Shown: positions 20,834-32,609, counted from the first letter of the stretch. The stretch is 64,000 nt of DNA from Codonopsis lanceolata (GCA_013146195.2 CM028378.1:14367828-14431827), one strand, 5' to 3'. Program-made: numbers and translations. The notes: generated by a model not told the origin, from the sequence alone.

Positions 20834-20975
20834 GAAGCGTTTTAAAATATGCTGCGTTTACAACTATTTTGTTTATAAAAATAGCGTTTTGAAATAGTTT
20901 TCCAAACATATTTACAAGAAAAAAATTACGTTTTGAAAATGATGCATTTTCAAAACGCTGCACCGAACGTAGCCT
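20834..20975. mobile_element. MITE with gcgttttaaaa inverted ends
   Basis: It begins gaagcgttttaaaa and ends ttttcaaaacgctgc followed by accgaacgtagcc, which are roughly complementary. It matches the sequence split by the TIC20-carrying element at 11921-12058. Superfamily is not certain; hAT is the closest guess. Confidence 0.5.
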
Positions 20976-22917
20976 AACCAATAGCTCTTTTCTATTACTC
21001 TCTAGTTAATACTATGTGAAAGATTCATGTAATGATTAAAGTATCCTTGCTTAACAAAATGAAATCCTAATTAAGATATTGTTTAAATCATGGAGACAAC
21101 AATAAGGTTGGGAAATAAGTAGAGAGAGATGGATAAGAGATTGTACTACCATGGATCTTTCCGGTCAGTGCTTACGCTTAGTTCATAATTTCATGAATTG
21201 ATGTAGTAATCACATCTACGCTAGGTCCTGCTATCCCCTTTCTCAAGATGGTAATTAAGTGAATTCCAATGAGTAAGGTTAATGTGTGCGGGCGTGCGCA
21301 CACACACACATATCTATATTATAAAAGAGCTCAGGATCTAACTGGTGGTTCTGATCGAATTATGATAAACACAACTGACGGTCTATATTAATTGTAAATA
21401 TGTGAGTTACAAATAAACCCCTTAGTTATAATTATGTTTAAATTACTCCTCTACAATTACATATATAACCTTCAATTGTGAGTTTTATTTGAATTACCCC
21501 ATCAGTTATTGACCTTGTTTATCCTGATCATTCATTGAACTGATCTCATACCGACACCATGTCTATGACAAAGGTACATATACTATATATATATATATAT
21601 ATATATACATAATTATGTGGAAATCTATGACGAAGAATATGTATTCGAATCACGATCCGAGTCTATACGGTCGGCAAAAAGATGGGTAGGACTGCTCAGT
21701 TCCATATATCTCGAAGAGGAAGACCCACATACCATTCCTTTTTTAGATGAAAGAGAAGCTAGTTAAAAATTAGGCTACAATTGTGCAAGCAAGGTTAGGG
21801 AAGGGGATAGAGAGAAAGAAATTTAAAAAAAAAAGGTTATCAAAGGAATGTCAACCATCCCTAGGACCGTAGCAGTCTAATCCTGAATTTAAAACATGAA
21901 CACTACATTAATAAAGATCTCGATTTTATGGCTTTTTCCTAATGCAAATATGTGGAAAAAGAATTCTATCTAGCCTTTTGAACCTTTGATTCAGAATCTA
22001 TTTATGGAATTACCAAGATCTCAAAGAATGTTGAGGAAAGAGATCTTCTTTGCGGCCTCTATAATCCTGCTTTTCAAAATTTAGAATTTAAGTTCTTAGA
22101 ATTTTGTATAGAATTAGTTTTATAAAATTGAGGCATTTAGAATTTTAACTCAATTCTAATTCCAAGTTTTAAATGTGTTACCAATTACCAAACGAATGAA
22201 TTGGTTTTGGAGGTCCTAATTCCAATTCTAAGCTATGGAATTGGAGTATCCAAACATACCATAACTGTATTTTTCTTTGCTTTTATTGGAATCCATGCAC
22301 TTCTAATTGGCAAATAAAAACACAAATATTAACGATAAAATAAGAGTAATGTTGTATTCACTTAGTTAATTTTGTGTACAAAATAATGCGTCATCTAGTT
22401 GGTTTTACTTCGAATGAAGTCGATAAGATGTCAAATAAAATGACACATCAAATGTTACTTCATTTTGTATACAAATTTAAATACTCATTAAGTGACTCTA
22501 ACATTCCTCATAAAATAAAAGTTTGCAATTTTATAATTTCCTTCGATAAAAAGTGATGTTATTTTCATACAAGTAAATTTTTCTCTTTCTATGATCACTT
22601 CAGTAAAGTTTGGTTAAACTACCCAACAGAAAAAAAAAAATTGAGGGAAAAGAAGAAATATTGAGAATTGTAAATGTAATTAGACAATCTCCGACAATTA
22701 CTTAGAAAATATTTATCTGACATGTCACATCATGCTTTATAAATCTTTTTTATATAAACATTTTCTCTACTATAGTTAAACCTACGAAAACTTTATAATT
22801 TGGACCTATAACTAATTTTTTTTATTATAAAGGTTTTCTTCAACCTTTTCAAACCTTCTAGTGGTCACTCGAGGTATATCCATAAACTTTTTAAGTATTT
22901 GTAAAGCAAGCATGCTC
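20976..22917. other. Intergenic with simple repeats and a lone Helitron-type 5' end
   Basis: A CA run (about 21295-21310) leads into A|TCTATATTATAAAAGAGC at 21313, which looks like a Helitron 5' end, but I found no matching hairpin and CTAG downstream. An AT dinucleotide run lies at 21584-21607. The rest is AT-rich with no supported gene. Short open frames such as 22374-22556 have no recognisable product. Confidence 0.4.
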
Positions 22918-24221
22918 ATAGGAGCATCTCTAATGTTGCATTTTTGACACTTCTTAGTCTTCTTCTTGCTAAGAAGAGGAAGAGTAACAATGAGAGAACT
23001 CTTCTTGGGAGATCCACCTAGGAGAGAGAGGAACTTCTTAATTAAGAAGAAATCTGGTCAAGAAGAAGAAGAGTCACATGATGGGGGTGGCGTGGTGCAC
23101 CGCTGCCTCAGACATGGCACGTGCACCACACGTGCAGAGGAGGAGCATGATAGGGGTTTTCTGGTGGGTCTCGCATCTGCAAATTGTCTGATTTATTTTG
23201 ATTTTTGATTTTTGATTTATTTTTTCTTTTTTTTTTAAATCCTACCATTCTAGCTGTCGGGTGTGGGGGAGGGAGCGCTTTGGTTGGTTGGATTTAATTT
23301 TTATTTATTTTTTAAAGCTTTTTTTATTATTTTGTTTATTCTTCATTCTTCTTTATAAATATATCATCTCAACCTTCGTTTTTAAGTATTTATGTTTTAT
23401 GTAATTTTATCATTTTATATATTTTTTCAATCTTAACGTTTTATGTAATTTTCTATTTATGTTATTTTACGAGTTATGTATAATATGTGTTTTATAGACA
23501 ATTTATTAATTAAATTATAAATTATATAATTTATAATTTAATTATGATTTTTATATAAATTTATGTCTTAATTTATACATTAATTTATTTATACAGAATA
23601 TATAAATATAAATTATATTAAATAAAGTTAAATATATTTATTTGTTAAGAAGTATAAAAATAAGATTAAGTGTAAAGCTATTGAGGTGACCGTGAGACCC
23701 AACTAAGAAAAATGTGTAAGAAGATTAGGAATGACAAGATATATTTTTAAATGGATAAGAAGAGAAAAGTGTGTAGGTGTCAGTGAGACTCAGCTAAGTA
23801 GATGCATAAGAGCATTCTCATTGTATACAAAAATCATCATCTTATTAAGAAGAGAGAAGTATACAATGAGAGGTCTCTTCTTATATTTGCCATGTAGGAA
23901 AGAGAGAGTTTCATCTTCTTATTTAAAAAGAAAAAAATGGGCTAAGAAGAATGGGGGAGAGAGGGCGGTGTGGTGCACCGTTGGCCCAAAGCTAGTGCGG
24001 GCATCACACGCGCGGGGAAGGGGGCACGAGAAGGGTTCGGTGTGGGCCCAGTACCTGATTTTTTGGTTTTGATTTGTATATCTTTTAATTTTTTTAATCA
24101 TACAATTCCTTTGTGTTTTATAAATTCAACTTTATTTGTGTTTTAATCTTTATTTATTATTTAAATTACAAATTATACAATTTATGAGTAATTTATTATT
24201 TATAAATAAATTAAATAATAA
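22918..24221. repeat. Nested MITE-like repeats with gagcat...aagaag ends, left part
   Basis: gagcatctctaatgttg (22922), gagcattctcattgtatac (23812) and their partner words gtgtgtaggtgtcagtgag (23770) and caactaagaa (23700) recur several times. They also occur at 25930-26105 and 50160-50265. The units look like short DNA transposons inserted in one another and interrupted by the long-TIR element at 24222. Small frames here (22966-23208, 23731-24072) are repeat sequence, not genes. Confidence 0.5.
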
Positions 24222-25805
24222 TTTGGTCCATGTACATGTCGAAAAACAATGTTTTGGTCCCCGGACAAAAAAACAATAGAAGTTGGTCCTTGGACATGTC
24301 TTTTTGAACCAATTTGCCCCCTCCCACCGTTAACGTTAGTTTTACCGTCTGTTTTTTTAATTGACGAGAATGCCCCTTCTTCATTTCCCGACATTACAGA
24401 ACAGGAGACCATGATCTACATCTCTCTCTCTCTAGTTGCCTTCCCCCAATATCAAAGACCCAATTATGGAAGGTCCCGACAGTCATCGCCTTCGCCCATC
24501 ACGCCCAGCGCCATCTCCCTCAACCCAAACAGTCCAGTCGGCCTCCTTCTTCTTCTCTGTTCATCGCCATCACCATTTGCCCGCATCTACATCCATCTCC
24601 CATCTCTCTCTCTCCAGTTGCCTTCCCCCATATCGAAGACCTGATTATGGAAGGTCTCATCAACCGCCATCTTCGCCGCCCCAAACCCACAGCGACCTTC
24701 AATCTCCCCTCCCTAAACCGATCTAGCAAGCTCCTCATTGCGAGCCCTTAGCAGCCCAGCCGGTCCCTTAATCTTCAGTCGTCGTTACACCGTTACACCG
24801 TTACATATTCATCTCTGGCCAGACTTCTCCTTCCGCTCTCAGTCTCTCTCACCAGTTCGCCCCGGCTCCCGATTCGTCGTCACAGTCGCCACTCCGATTT
24901 CTCTCCCTGTTTTAGTTGGAACGCCATCTCTCGCTCACTTTCTCAAGCTCCAAATTCAGAGGTCTCCTTCTTTATAGCCACTGGCCTTCTTCCCGCTCAA
25001 ACCCAAGTCCAGATCTGGCGTTAATAGCAGATCTGGCAGTTATTGGCTCTCCTCCACCCAGCCACCATCCTCAATCGTCGGCGAATTAGAATCAATCGAA
25101 GGGCTCCGATGGTCGTGGAATTCATGACCGGTGTCAAATGTCGAAGCTGGGTTAAGTTTACAGAGTTCAAGTTTGGGTCAAAATTGGGGAAATGGGTTCG
25201 ACAATGAGAGTATTATGAGTTGTTTTAGGTTTCATTGATGGTTAAGTTGATTTCGGAAAGGGGGATTCGGGATCTGTTTTCGTAGTGAATTTAGTACTTG
25301 GATTGGATGATTAGGTTTGAGTTGGTTTGAGTATGGCTTCTGGATTCAAATTGACTTGGTTGTGTTTTGGAAAGAGGTTGCAGTTCCACAACATGCTTAT
25401 TGTTGTGGAATGCAATTTACGAGAAGGAATTTGCTTAACTTTATGTAGTTTGCTCTAATCTCTTCTCATTCTTTTCCAAGTGGAGATAAAACGGTAATAC
25501 TCACAACGTAGACATAAGGAAATTGGGAAAAGGAAAGAAGAGACAAAATTGTCGAACCATGGTTGAAGATGGTTAAATTTAAAAATTGACAACTAACCCC
25601 TTCTATTTTGCTCTTCTTAAAAAGTCAGCCATAAGAAACTTTTTAGTAAGGGTAATTTAGTCATATTGTATACAAACAGACGGCAAAACTAACGCTAACG
25701 GTGGGAGGGGCAAATTGGTCCAAAAAGACATGTCCAGGGACCAACTTCTATTGTTTTTTTGTCTGGGGACCAAAACATTGTTTTTCGACATGTCCAAGGA
25801 CCAAA
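24222..25805. mobile_element. Second long-TIR (Mutator-like) element with GC-rich captured DNA
   Basis: tttggtccatgtacatgtcg at 24222 and its near-complement ending at 25805 start terminal inverted repeats of about 130-140 bp, including caatagaagttggtcc and the TIR-internal ccaccgttaacgttagtttt. No transposase is present. The interior is C/T-rich and genic in composition on the plus strand from 24410 to about 25100, with a partial internal duplication of cagttgccttcccccatat-type sequence (about 24435 and 24609). It resembles the TIC20-carrying element in design, but the captured DNA matches no family I know. Flanking target duplications could not be confirmed. Confidence 0.65.
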
Positions 25806-26195
25806 CATTATATTAATCCTTTATAAATTCATTAACTTCTTTATTTATAAATTAGTTTATATATACATAATATTTAAATATGAAATATATTAAATAAATT
25901 TATTTGTTTGAAAAGTATAAAAATAAGATTAAAGTGTAAAGTTAATGAGGTGACAGTGAGAGTGAGACTCAGTTAAAAAGATGTTAATAAAATTATACAA
26001 TGAGAATATATATTCTTAATTATGTAAGAAGAGAAAAGTGTGTAGGTGCCAGTGAAACCCAACTAAGAAGATAGTTAAGAGGATTATATAATGTGGATGC
26101 TCTAAGAAGAAATAACATTATGGGTCCAATGGTAGTATTAGGGGAGGTATCAAATTTGATACCTTTCCTATTATCACACCTAATTTTGACGAGTC
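25806..26195. repeat. Nested MITE-like repeats, right part
   Basis: This continues the repeat interrupted by the long-TIR element. It holds two direct variants of gtgtaaagttaatgaggtgacagtgag/gtgtgtaggtgccagtg-type sequence and ends in aatgtggatgctctaagaag near 26105, complementary to the gagcatc ends of the left part. No gene is seen. Confidence 0.5.
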
Positions 26196-26209
26196 TAATA
26201 TATAGTTAT

Positions 26210-26332
26210 CAATAGTGGTAAGACGTTTCACCCATACCTAATAGGTCGTGAGTTCGAGTCACCAAGAGGAGGAGGGTAAGTGGGGAAACATTACTGATCC
26301 TCTATAAAAAATTAAAAAAAATATATATATAT
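26210..26332 (+). mobile_element. tRNA-derived SINE with 12-bp target duplication
   Basis: The head contains a box A-like agtggtaagacg (26213-26224) and a perfect box B core gttcgagtc (26252-26260) at the spacing of a tRNA-like pol III promoter. An A-rich tail follows (ctataaaaaattaaaaaaaa). The repeat atatatagttat flanks it at 26198-26209 and 26333-26344. The tail merges with an AT run, so the exact 3' end is uncertain. Confidence 0.7.
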
Positions 26333-26535
26333 ATATATAGTTATGAAAATTTGGTATGTCCAAAGGGTTTAGATTGAAATTCCCAAATTGGTCAGATAGG
26401 AACCCCAATATCTCACCCCCACCCAATTCAAACCAATCCAGAACATCTATCTTCTTCTTCATCAGAAACATAAGTCTCGCTCCCTCCCCTCCCCCGCCCT
26501 ATCCTCTTCTTCTCTCCCTAAAGATTAAAAGGAAA

Positions 26536-26988
26536 ATGTCACTCCTCCAACTTCCCCTCTCCAAATTCAAATCCCTAAGCCTCACAACCCCGTTCCTCAA
26601 TGGCTCCTCCCCACTCCTCAAGAAACCCTCTCTTTATGCCCACCAATTCCCCCTAACCACTTCTACCCCGCCCATTCGAGCCATAAAGACTATGCAAGGT
26701 CGTGTCATCTGCAACCGAAGCGACAAGACCGTCAACGTTGAGGTCGTTCGCCTCGCCCCCCACCCAAAGTACAAGCGCCGTGTAAGGAAGATTAAGAAGT
26801 ACCAGGCCCACGACCCCGAAAACCGTTTCAAAGTTGGCGATATTGTGCAGCTCGAAAAGATTAGACCCATTAGCAAAATGAAGACCTTCCTCGCCGTTCC
26901 AGCTCCCCGCAGAGATCCTCGAAAGACCAACGACGAGGACGCGTCTCCCCAGGAGCTTCAACTCCCATTAGAGTCTCAGCAAGAATAA
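26536..26988 (+). CDS. RPS17: Plastid 30S ribosomal protein S17 (uS17c), nuclear-encoded
   Basis: uS17 is a primary 16S rRNA-binding protein of the small subunit; this form acts in the chloroplast. The 150-aa single-exon protein has a Ser/Leu/Lys-rich transit peptide of about 50 residues (MSLLQLPLSKFKSLSLTTPF...), then the S17 OB-fold domain from MQGRVICNRSDKTVNVEVVR, HPKYKRRVRKIKKYQAHDPE, NRFKVGDIVQLEKIRPISK to residue about 120, and a short acidic tail ending LPLESQQE like other plant homologues. The frame is open 60 codons further upstream, but the ATG at 26536 starts the recognisable transit peptide and is preceded by AAGGAAA, so I chose it. It looks intact. The 5' flank (26400-26535) is C/T-rich, as in plastid ribosomal protein genes. 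Confidence 0.95.
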   Translation: MSLLQLPLSKFKSLSLTTPFLNGSSPLLKKPSLYAHQFPLTTSTPPIRAIKTMQGRVICNRSDKTVNVEVVRLAPHPKYKRRVRKIKKYQAHDPENRFKVGDIVQLEKIRPISKMKTFLAVPAPRRDPRKTNDEDASPQELQLPLESQQE

Positions 26989-27540
26989 TAAAGTGAGACT
27001 GTCTGTTCGTTAATTGTCTTATTTCCATTTTTCACTGTATTAACGGAGGGATTATGATTGTGATTAGATATTGAAACGTACTTGTGTTGTATTCATTCCA
27101 ACTTGCTATGCAGTTCCAGAACTTGTGTAAGAACTTGCTAGTTATTTGATGCTTTACCTGTGTGATATAGGTGCCTGACCTACTGGCTACTGTAGACACC
27201 CCATTCTCGTCGTACCCCTTTTACACCGGAGGGTTCTCACACCTACTTTGGACTTTTAACTTATGTATGCGAAACTACATTCTAACCAATAGTAAGGTTC
27301 TTGTTAATGTAATTACTTGGCTGGTTTGTTTGAATGTTTGCCTAATCTTTAAAGTACCTCATGTTTCATTAGTTTAAAGATAGCTACATATCTGAGGTAT
27401 ACAGACTACAGAGTCATGATTATTCATGGAATCCTTGGTTCTATGTCGCGGGTTTTGCCATTTCCTGGGTAGCCTCAAGTTGCTTTTTCAACCCACCCCT
27501 CATTGGTTGCTGTACGGGTAGCTTCTACTAAAAGGAGGAC
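26989..27540. other. RPS17 3' UTR and intergenic DNA
   Basis: T-rich sequence downstream of RPS17 with no supported gene. A short frame (27171-27377) has no recognisable product. Confidence 0.4.
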
Positions 27541-27544
27541 TATT

Positions 27545-27601
27545 GGAAAATAATGATGTTTTCTTACCTGTCAAAAAAAAGAAAGGAAAATAATGATGTT
27601 T
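27545..27601 (+). mobile_element. Retroposon stub 1: 23-bp poly(A) tail between 17-bp repeats
   Basis: ggaaaataatgatgttt occurs at 27545-27561 and 27585-27601. Between the copies lies only tcttacctgtcaaaaaaaag followed by aaa. This is the footprint of a target-primed insertion with almost all of the 5' sequence missing. Confidence 0.7.
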
Positions 27602-27671
27602 AGATAGAGGTATGACACAGATTGAAATTGTTGACTTGACGAGCCAACAAAGTCTTAAGAAACCTAAAGCT

Positions 27672-27717
27672 AACGATAGATTGATCAAGACTTACCAAAA
27701 AAAAAACGATAGATTGA
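27672..27717 (+). mobile_element. Retroposon stub 2: 20-bp poly(A) tail between 13-bp repeats
   Basis: aacgatagattga occurs at 27672-27684 and 27705-27717 around tcaagacttaccaaaaaaaa. The insert shares cttacc before the A run with stub 1, so both may derive from the same SINE or LINE 3' end. Confidence 0.7.
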
Positions 27718-28700
27718 ACAAGCTGTTTTTATATTAGTTTTGGTACAATTGATAAGGTATGTCTCTTCAATTGCTTAGACAAATCTAAGGGACAGCAGAT
27801 TTCTTGGCACATATGACTTATTTGACTAGTACGACTCTAAACCCTTGTGAGAGGGAGACTTCTTAGCCAACTCGGATACCATTCTTTGCTCAATATAAGA
27901 ACTTTGAGCAAGGTGTGGTAGTCGAGTTGGGAAAATAGTCCGACAATGACTGAGTCATAGATGTAAGGAAAAAACTTCTTGAGAACCATCAGAACTTCTA
28001 ATCTAAAGCTTCTTTAATTCTCGTTCATTGGAGAAGAGGAGTGAGTTAAATTGAGGAAAAAAATTCTGTATAGAAAGGAAGAGTCCTCTTCCTCGTGTTT
28101 TATAGTTGAGGAAGAGAGGGTGATCAGAGAATTCCCAAAACATGGCTGAGCAAAATTAAAATAGTTTTAAGTTCAACTAGAAGAGCTTTATCATCTCGGC
28201 ATATTTCCCAAGCAAGAAAGACATGGAAGAGAACATGAGGAGTAATGATTCTTCCTTTTCTCTTCTCTACTATCGCAGGGAAAAACCCTGTATCACCTGA
28301 TGAAGAAAATTAACAACTTTCCCTTCTCTTTATTTAGGATTTTAAACTTTCCTGTGGTTGAAGAAAGCACCACTGGCTATTGTCAAGGGAAAATCGGAAT
28401 CCATGATGTAAGTGTCGAGACTATCATTTGTTTGCCTGTCGTATCACATGATAAGTATAGCTGATATGAAATCCAGACATAGAAACAAAGTTTGGGTACA
28501 CTGCAAATATGTAGGACTTGCCAAAGTTTATTCAACTCGTCAATGAAAAGAGAAGATGGAGCAAAGGAGCGTGTGAGTGAGGGAAGAGAAATTGAGGAAT
28601 GAAAAGCCGTGGGTGTTTACAACGAGAGCAAGAGAAGACAAGGGAGTTAAAGTCTCAATTTGTTTATCTTATAGGTGAGTTAAACTCTCAATCATTTATT
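27718..28700. other. Intergenic, nothing recognised
   Basis: AT-rich sequence without a supported gene, RNA or repeat. Confidence 0.4.
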
Positions 28701-28754
28701 AATAATGCAAGCAGAGGTACTGATAAAAAAAAATTTAATTATGCAAGCAGAGGT
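28701..28754 (+). mobile_element. Retroposon stub 3: 18-bp insert between 18-bp repeats
   Basis: aataatgcaagcagaggt (28701-28718) and aattatgcaagcagaggt (28737-28754) differ at one base and flank actgataaaaaaaaattt. As in stubs 1 and 2, only an A-rich 3' end was inserted. Confidence 0.65.
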
Positions 28755-29236
28755 GTTTTGGCTTGTTAATTGTTTTATTTACTGTTTGCAATTTGGAAAC
28801 TATTGCAAACGCTAGCCCTCTGTCTGCATAAATGAAAAACCAGTTGCAATTCTCTCTCGTCTCTTGGTTCTCTCCCCATCTTTTCAAGCACCCCCTATGT
28901 CTTGTCCCTTTTTCTCTTGCCTCGCTCACCCCTTTTGCTCGTTCTTTGTTTTTCTTGTCTTTCCTTTTCTTTTCCCTACTTGTCAGATTGGAGCATTGGC
29001 TTAATAGATGAACAGATACATAGGTAATAGATATGTAACACTGCAGTTACTTGGAGCATGTCCAGCCATCTTACAAAGTTGATTGTTGTATTTAGTTTAT
29101 ATAATTTGACTTTACGAGACCTAAATTGCAGGGTAATGTGTTGTGGATGGACTAGGAGTGTTCTGTATAAAAACTGATGCTTGGAGAAAGTGGCCTTGAA
29201 TCACAAACTATATGTGTGTTCAGCGTCTAATATATA
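28755..29236. other. Intergenic, nothing recognised
   Basis: Mixed-composition sequence with a CT-rich patch (28850-28975). No gene or repeat could be supported. Confidence 0.4.
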
Positions 29237-29409
29237 CTCCTTCCATTCCGGGCAAAGAGCCTCCGTTTAAAAGCAAATTTTTTAAAGAAAATGACAGTTT
29301 TAGTAACTCAATAATAAAATGACACTTGTATGCCTTAATTTTTGAAAATACTCTTTAAGTGAAACATCTCAAAATGGAATAGTGGACTTTTTGCCCGGAA
29401 CGGAGGGAG
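29237..29409. mobile_element. Stowaway MITE, 173 bp
   Basis: The ends ctccttccattccgggcaaa and tttgcccggaacggagggag are inverted repeats of the Tc1/mariner Stowaway type, flanked by TA on both sides (29235-29236 and 29410-29411). It is internally AT-rich with no gene. Confidence 0.85.
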
Positions 29410-30379
29410 TATGATGGTTTGCTTCTGTGTTTGATTATTTCATCCAGCTCTCTCAGGGCATATATGGCTTTCCATCCCTCTTTCCCAGTTCTTATGCTGT
29501 TTTGATACTTCTATGATGTTGAATGATCAATAATTCTGCTCAGAAGTTCTTCATTTAAAAGTTTGTGCCTATATATCCAGAAATTTTATGAACCCCAAGA
29601 TGTAAACCTAACAACTTTACAGTTGTACTAATATGTGCATATGCTTTGTGAAGTTTATTTTGCAAGCTGCTTTTCCTAAGCTGTGCAGTTAAAATAAGCA
29701 AGTGTGGCCTTCAATCCAGAATTCTGTTCTAACTTCTATGTAATCAACTTCTACTTGTAGGTTTCTTTAGTTGAATCTCTTGGGTATTTGGAGTGAGAAG
29801 TTATGGGGTTTCTCTCATACAGAACCTAACACCAATGTTTGTGCCTCAGCATAACTGGAGCACTTTCCTTCTTTTTTTCTTTCACTGTCAACATACTACT
29901 TACTATCTGTCAAGTTGGATTGGCCAATTTAGTTCAAATGTGATGTACCACAGCGCCTGAGCTATTTATTGACTAGTGTTGGGTCTGAGTCGAGCTTAAA
30001 CACAATTAAATAAAAATGAACTTATACGCAATTAATGCTTATGTTTTATGATTTTTACAACATTTTTTACTTAAGCTTGGGTAAACTTTCTAGCTTGTCT
30101 CGTTTTGGCTCACCCCGAGAAATCGAATGAAATCATCCAACCTAGCAAAATCGAATGATTATGATTCATTCATCTATTAATAGGTAAAGCTTAATTTACA
30201 ATACAAATTATAAGTAGGAAACCTTGAAAAAAATTAAAACTCTTACTCCCAACCCCCCCTTAACCACGAAAACTAGGATGAAATTAGGCTGGTTCATTTT
30301 GAAAAGTTTTCAACTGTTTTGGTTTCTTATGTTTTTTTAATTTGAAAAAAACATTTTTGGTACGAAGGGACGAGTATAC
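29410..30379. other. Intergenic, nothing recognised
   Basis: AT-rich DNA with no open frame of interest and no clear repeat. Confidence 0.4.
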
Positions 30380-30600
30380 GCTTGTTAAACCAAACACGCA
30401 CGCTGTTCTTGCATCGCGATACATGATTTTCATGCATAATTATGTGCATCGTGATTCATAATGCATCACGATGTACGATTTTGAATTGTAATGCATGATT
30501 TCAAATCGATACATCGTGATTCAACTAGTCCATTCCATTTCATAGCAATGCATCGTGATTTCAAATTAATGCATCGCGATTCAAACCTGTTTCATCTGTA
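30380..30600. repeat. Degenerate minisatellite around atgcatcgcgattca
   Basis: About nine variants of atgcatcgcgattcaaa or atgcatcacgatgtacg occur in both near-direct and palindromic form within 200 bp. The core cgcgattca recurs in the repeat at 44390-44530. Confidence 0.65.
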
Positions 30601-30839
30601 TCTCTTCTGCATTCTTCTTTCTCATTCGTCATAAGTCTTATTCTTCCTCCTCTGCTTTCTTCCATTTCGAAAAATTGTTTACATATAAGCCCGAATCTAA
30701 CTTCTTGGTCTCACCTAACAATTGAGATTTACAGTTTAATGGTCGACGGGGCATTTTCGGAACAATTTTATAAAAATGCTTTTAGCGGTTGAAAAAAGCA
30801 TGCAGTACTTAAACAGTTGTACACTTTGCAAAATGGATT

Positions 30840-30975
30840 GACCAGCAATTATTTTGAAATTCGGGCCGGTCCCCTTTTGTGAAATTGTAATAGGAAAAAT
30901 CAATGATTGTTTTTTAATCGCTAAAGTATACTTTTGGGGATAAAATGATGACGATACCCTTAATGAACAACAAAT
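30840..30975. repeat. Leader module of the minisatellite-bearing repeat family, copy 1
   Basis: The words gggccggtccccttttgtga, aatcgctaaagtatac, ggggataaaatgatgacga and tacccttaatgaac occur in this order. The same series, diverged, is found at 32305-32430, 44235-44345 and, inverted, 51655-51770. A different minisatellite follows each copy. Confidence 0.6.
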
Positions 30976-31004
30976 GCATGCATAAAGCAGGTAAACCGCA
31001 CGTA

Positions 31005-31640
31005 CAATCGAATTGGAAGATACGATGTCTAATTAAATAACATCGAGGCAGAATAATTTTATGAACGATTTTTAATTTTATAAACGATGCTTAATTAATA
31101 TAAAACACCGAGACCGAATTTGAAGATATAATCATATAATGCCTAATTAAATAAAACCGAGACATAATAATTTTATGAACGATAATTAAATAATAAAAAA
31201 CACCGAGGCCAAATTGGAATTGGAAGATACGATGCTTAATTAAATAACACTGGCGAACAATTTTTAAATTAAGAAACACATGTAGTTTTTATAAATTAAT
31301 AACGACGCGCCAATATAAAAAACCGAGGCAAAATAGGAAAGTTTGATGCCTAATTAAATTACACCGGTGCTTAATTTTTAAATAATGACACTTTGGTACC
31401 ATAATTTTATGAGCGATGCTTAATTAATATAAATCACCGACACTGAATTGGAAGATACGATGCCTAATTAAATAATACTAAGACAGAATAATTTTATGAA
31501 CGATGTTTAATTAATATAAAACACCGAGACCGAATTGGAATTGAAAGATACGATGCCTAATTAAATAACACTGAGGCATAATTGAACATATATTTAAGAA
31601 TGGAAAAGTAACAAACCTAACGTCAAATAATACTAAGACA
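31005..31640. repeat. ~105-bp tandem satellite, block 1
   Basis: Monomers combine ggaagatacgatgcctaatt, aaataacaccgagac, agaataattttatgaacg and tgcttaattaatataaaac. About six diverged copies occur here, some truncated. The same monomer resumes at 32610. Confidence 0.75.
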
Positions 31641-32304
31641 GAATTGAGCATATATTTAAGAATGAAAGTTAACAACGACGCACCAATAAAACTAACGACG
31701 TTAAATTAATAAATAATGACACGCTCAATTAATAAAGTTAACAACAACGCACCAATCAAACAAACGACACTCAAAAGTTATATCAGATTCATTGACCAAC
31801 GAGATTTCTGCATTCAACATGCTTCCTTATCTTTGTCCAAGGGTGAGAGAGATGGCAAGGGCACTCAAGCAATGACCTTGAGGTTCTTGGTTTCAATTCA
31901 CATACCAACACAAGGGGTCACACTTATAAAAAAAAACAAAGCTCTTTTTCAAGAACACGAACGGGGATACATTAAAAAAAAGATTCTCTAATTCCTAATC
32001 TATTTGATATCGAGACGACTAAAGAAAATAGCATGCGAAATGAAAATTTTTCGAGTTCTAGCCGTGATTCATGACCGATGACAGAAGATAAAGACATATA
32101 TTTTGAAGAAGACGAAACAATGTATTATTGGAGGAATTTTACGAAAGTTCAATTTTTCAGTTAAAAAAAAAGATAGATGAGCGGTTATAATTTCCAAAAA
32201 GGTGATCGACCCGCAATTATTCCCAAAAGCTAACCTATAGGCTCGAACCCAATTTCTTGGTCTCACCCAAGCCCAAACAACCCAAACATTTTTGGGTGAT
32301 AACC
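31641..32304. repeat. Mixed repeat with a possible SINE at about 31845-31950
   Basis: Short units such as acaacgacgcaccaat and acgacgttaaattaat repeat between 31660 and 31770. Further on, gatggcaagggcactca could be a box A and ggtttcaattcac a box B of a tRNA-derived SINE, followed by cttataaaaaaaaacaaagc. Target duplications were not found, so the SINE call is weak. Confidence 0.35.
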
Positions 32305-32460
32305 GGGCCGATCTCATGTAGTGGAATTTTAACCAGAAATATCCATGATTTTTTTTTCCAATCGTTAAAATACAATTTTTTTGGGATAAAATGACAACAA
32401 TACATTTAATGAATAACCAACGCGTGAATAAAATAACGTAAAACACACGCGTTAATTGGG
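32305..32460. repeat. Leader module of the minisatellite-bearing family, copy 2
   Basis: gggccgatctcatgtagtgg, ccaatcgttaaaatac, gggataaaatgacaacaat and acatttaatgaata follow the order of copy 1 at 30840. The ~105-bp satellite begins again soon after. Confidence 0.55.
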
Positions 32461-32609
32461 CCTCAAAAAGAAAAAGTCGAGTGTCGGAATTTGTAATTGA
32501 AGTCCCGCCAAAATTAGTCTCACAAAGAAGAAGTTGGGCGTCAAAATTTACAATTGAAATCCCACCAAAATCAGGTCTTGCAAAGAAAAACGATGGGTGT
32601 CACAATTGA

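Noticed and set aside
21313..22900. Complete plus-strand Helitron starting at 21313
   Set aside because: The 5' end is convincing, but no hairpin plus CTAG end could be found downstream.
24249..24977. Overlapping Pro/Ser-rich frames in the second long-TIR element
   Set aside because: They have no domain or consistent codon pattern and begin inside the terminal inverted repeat.
26210..26265. tRNA gene
   Set aside because: Box A and box B are present, but the acceptor stem does not close and an A-rich tail with target duplication follows, so it is a SINE.
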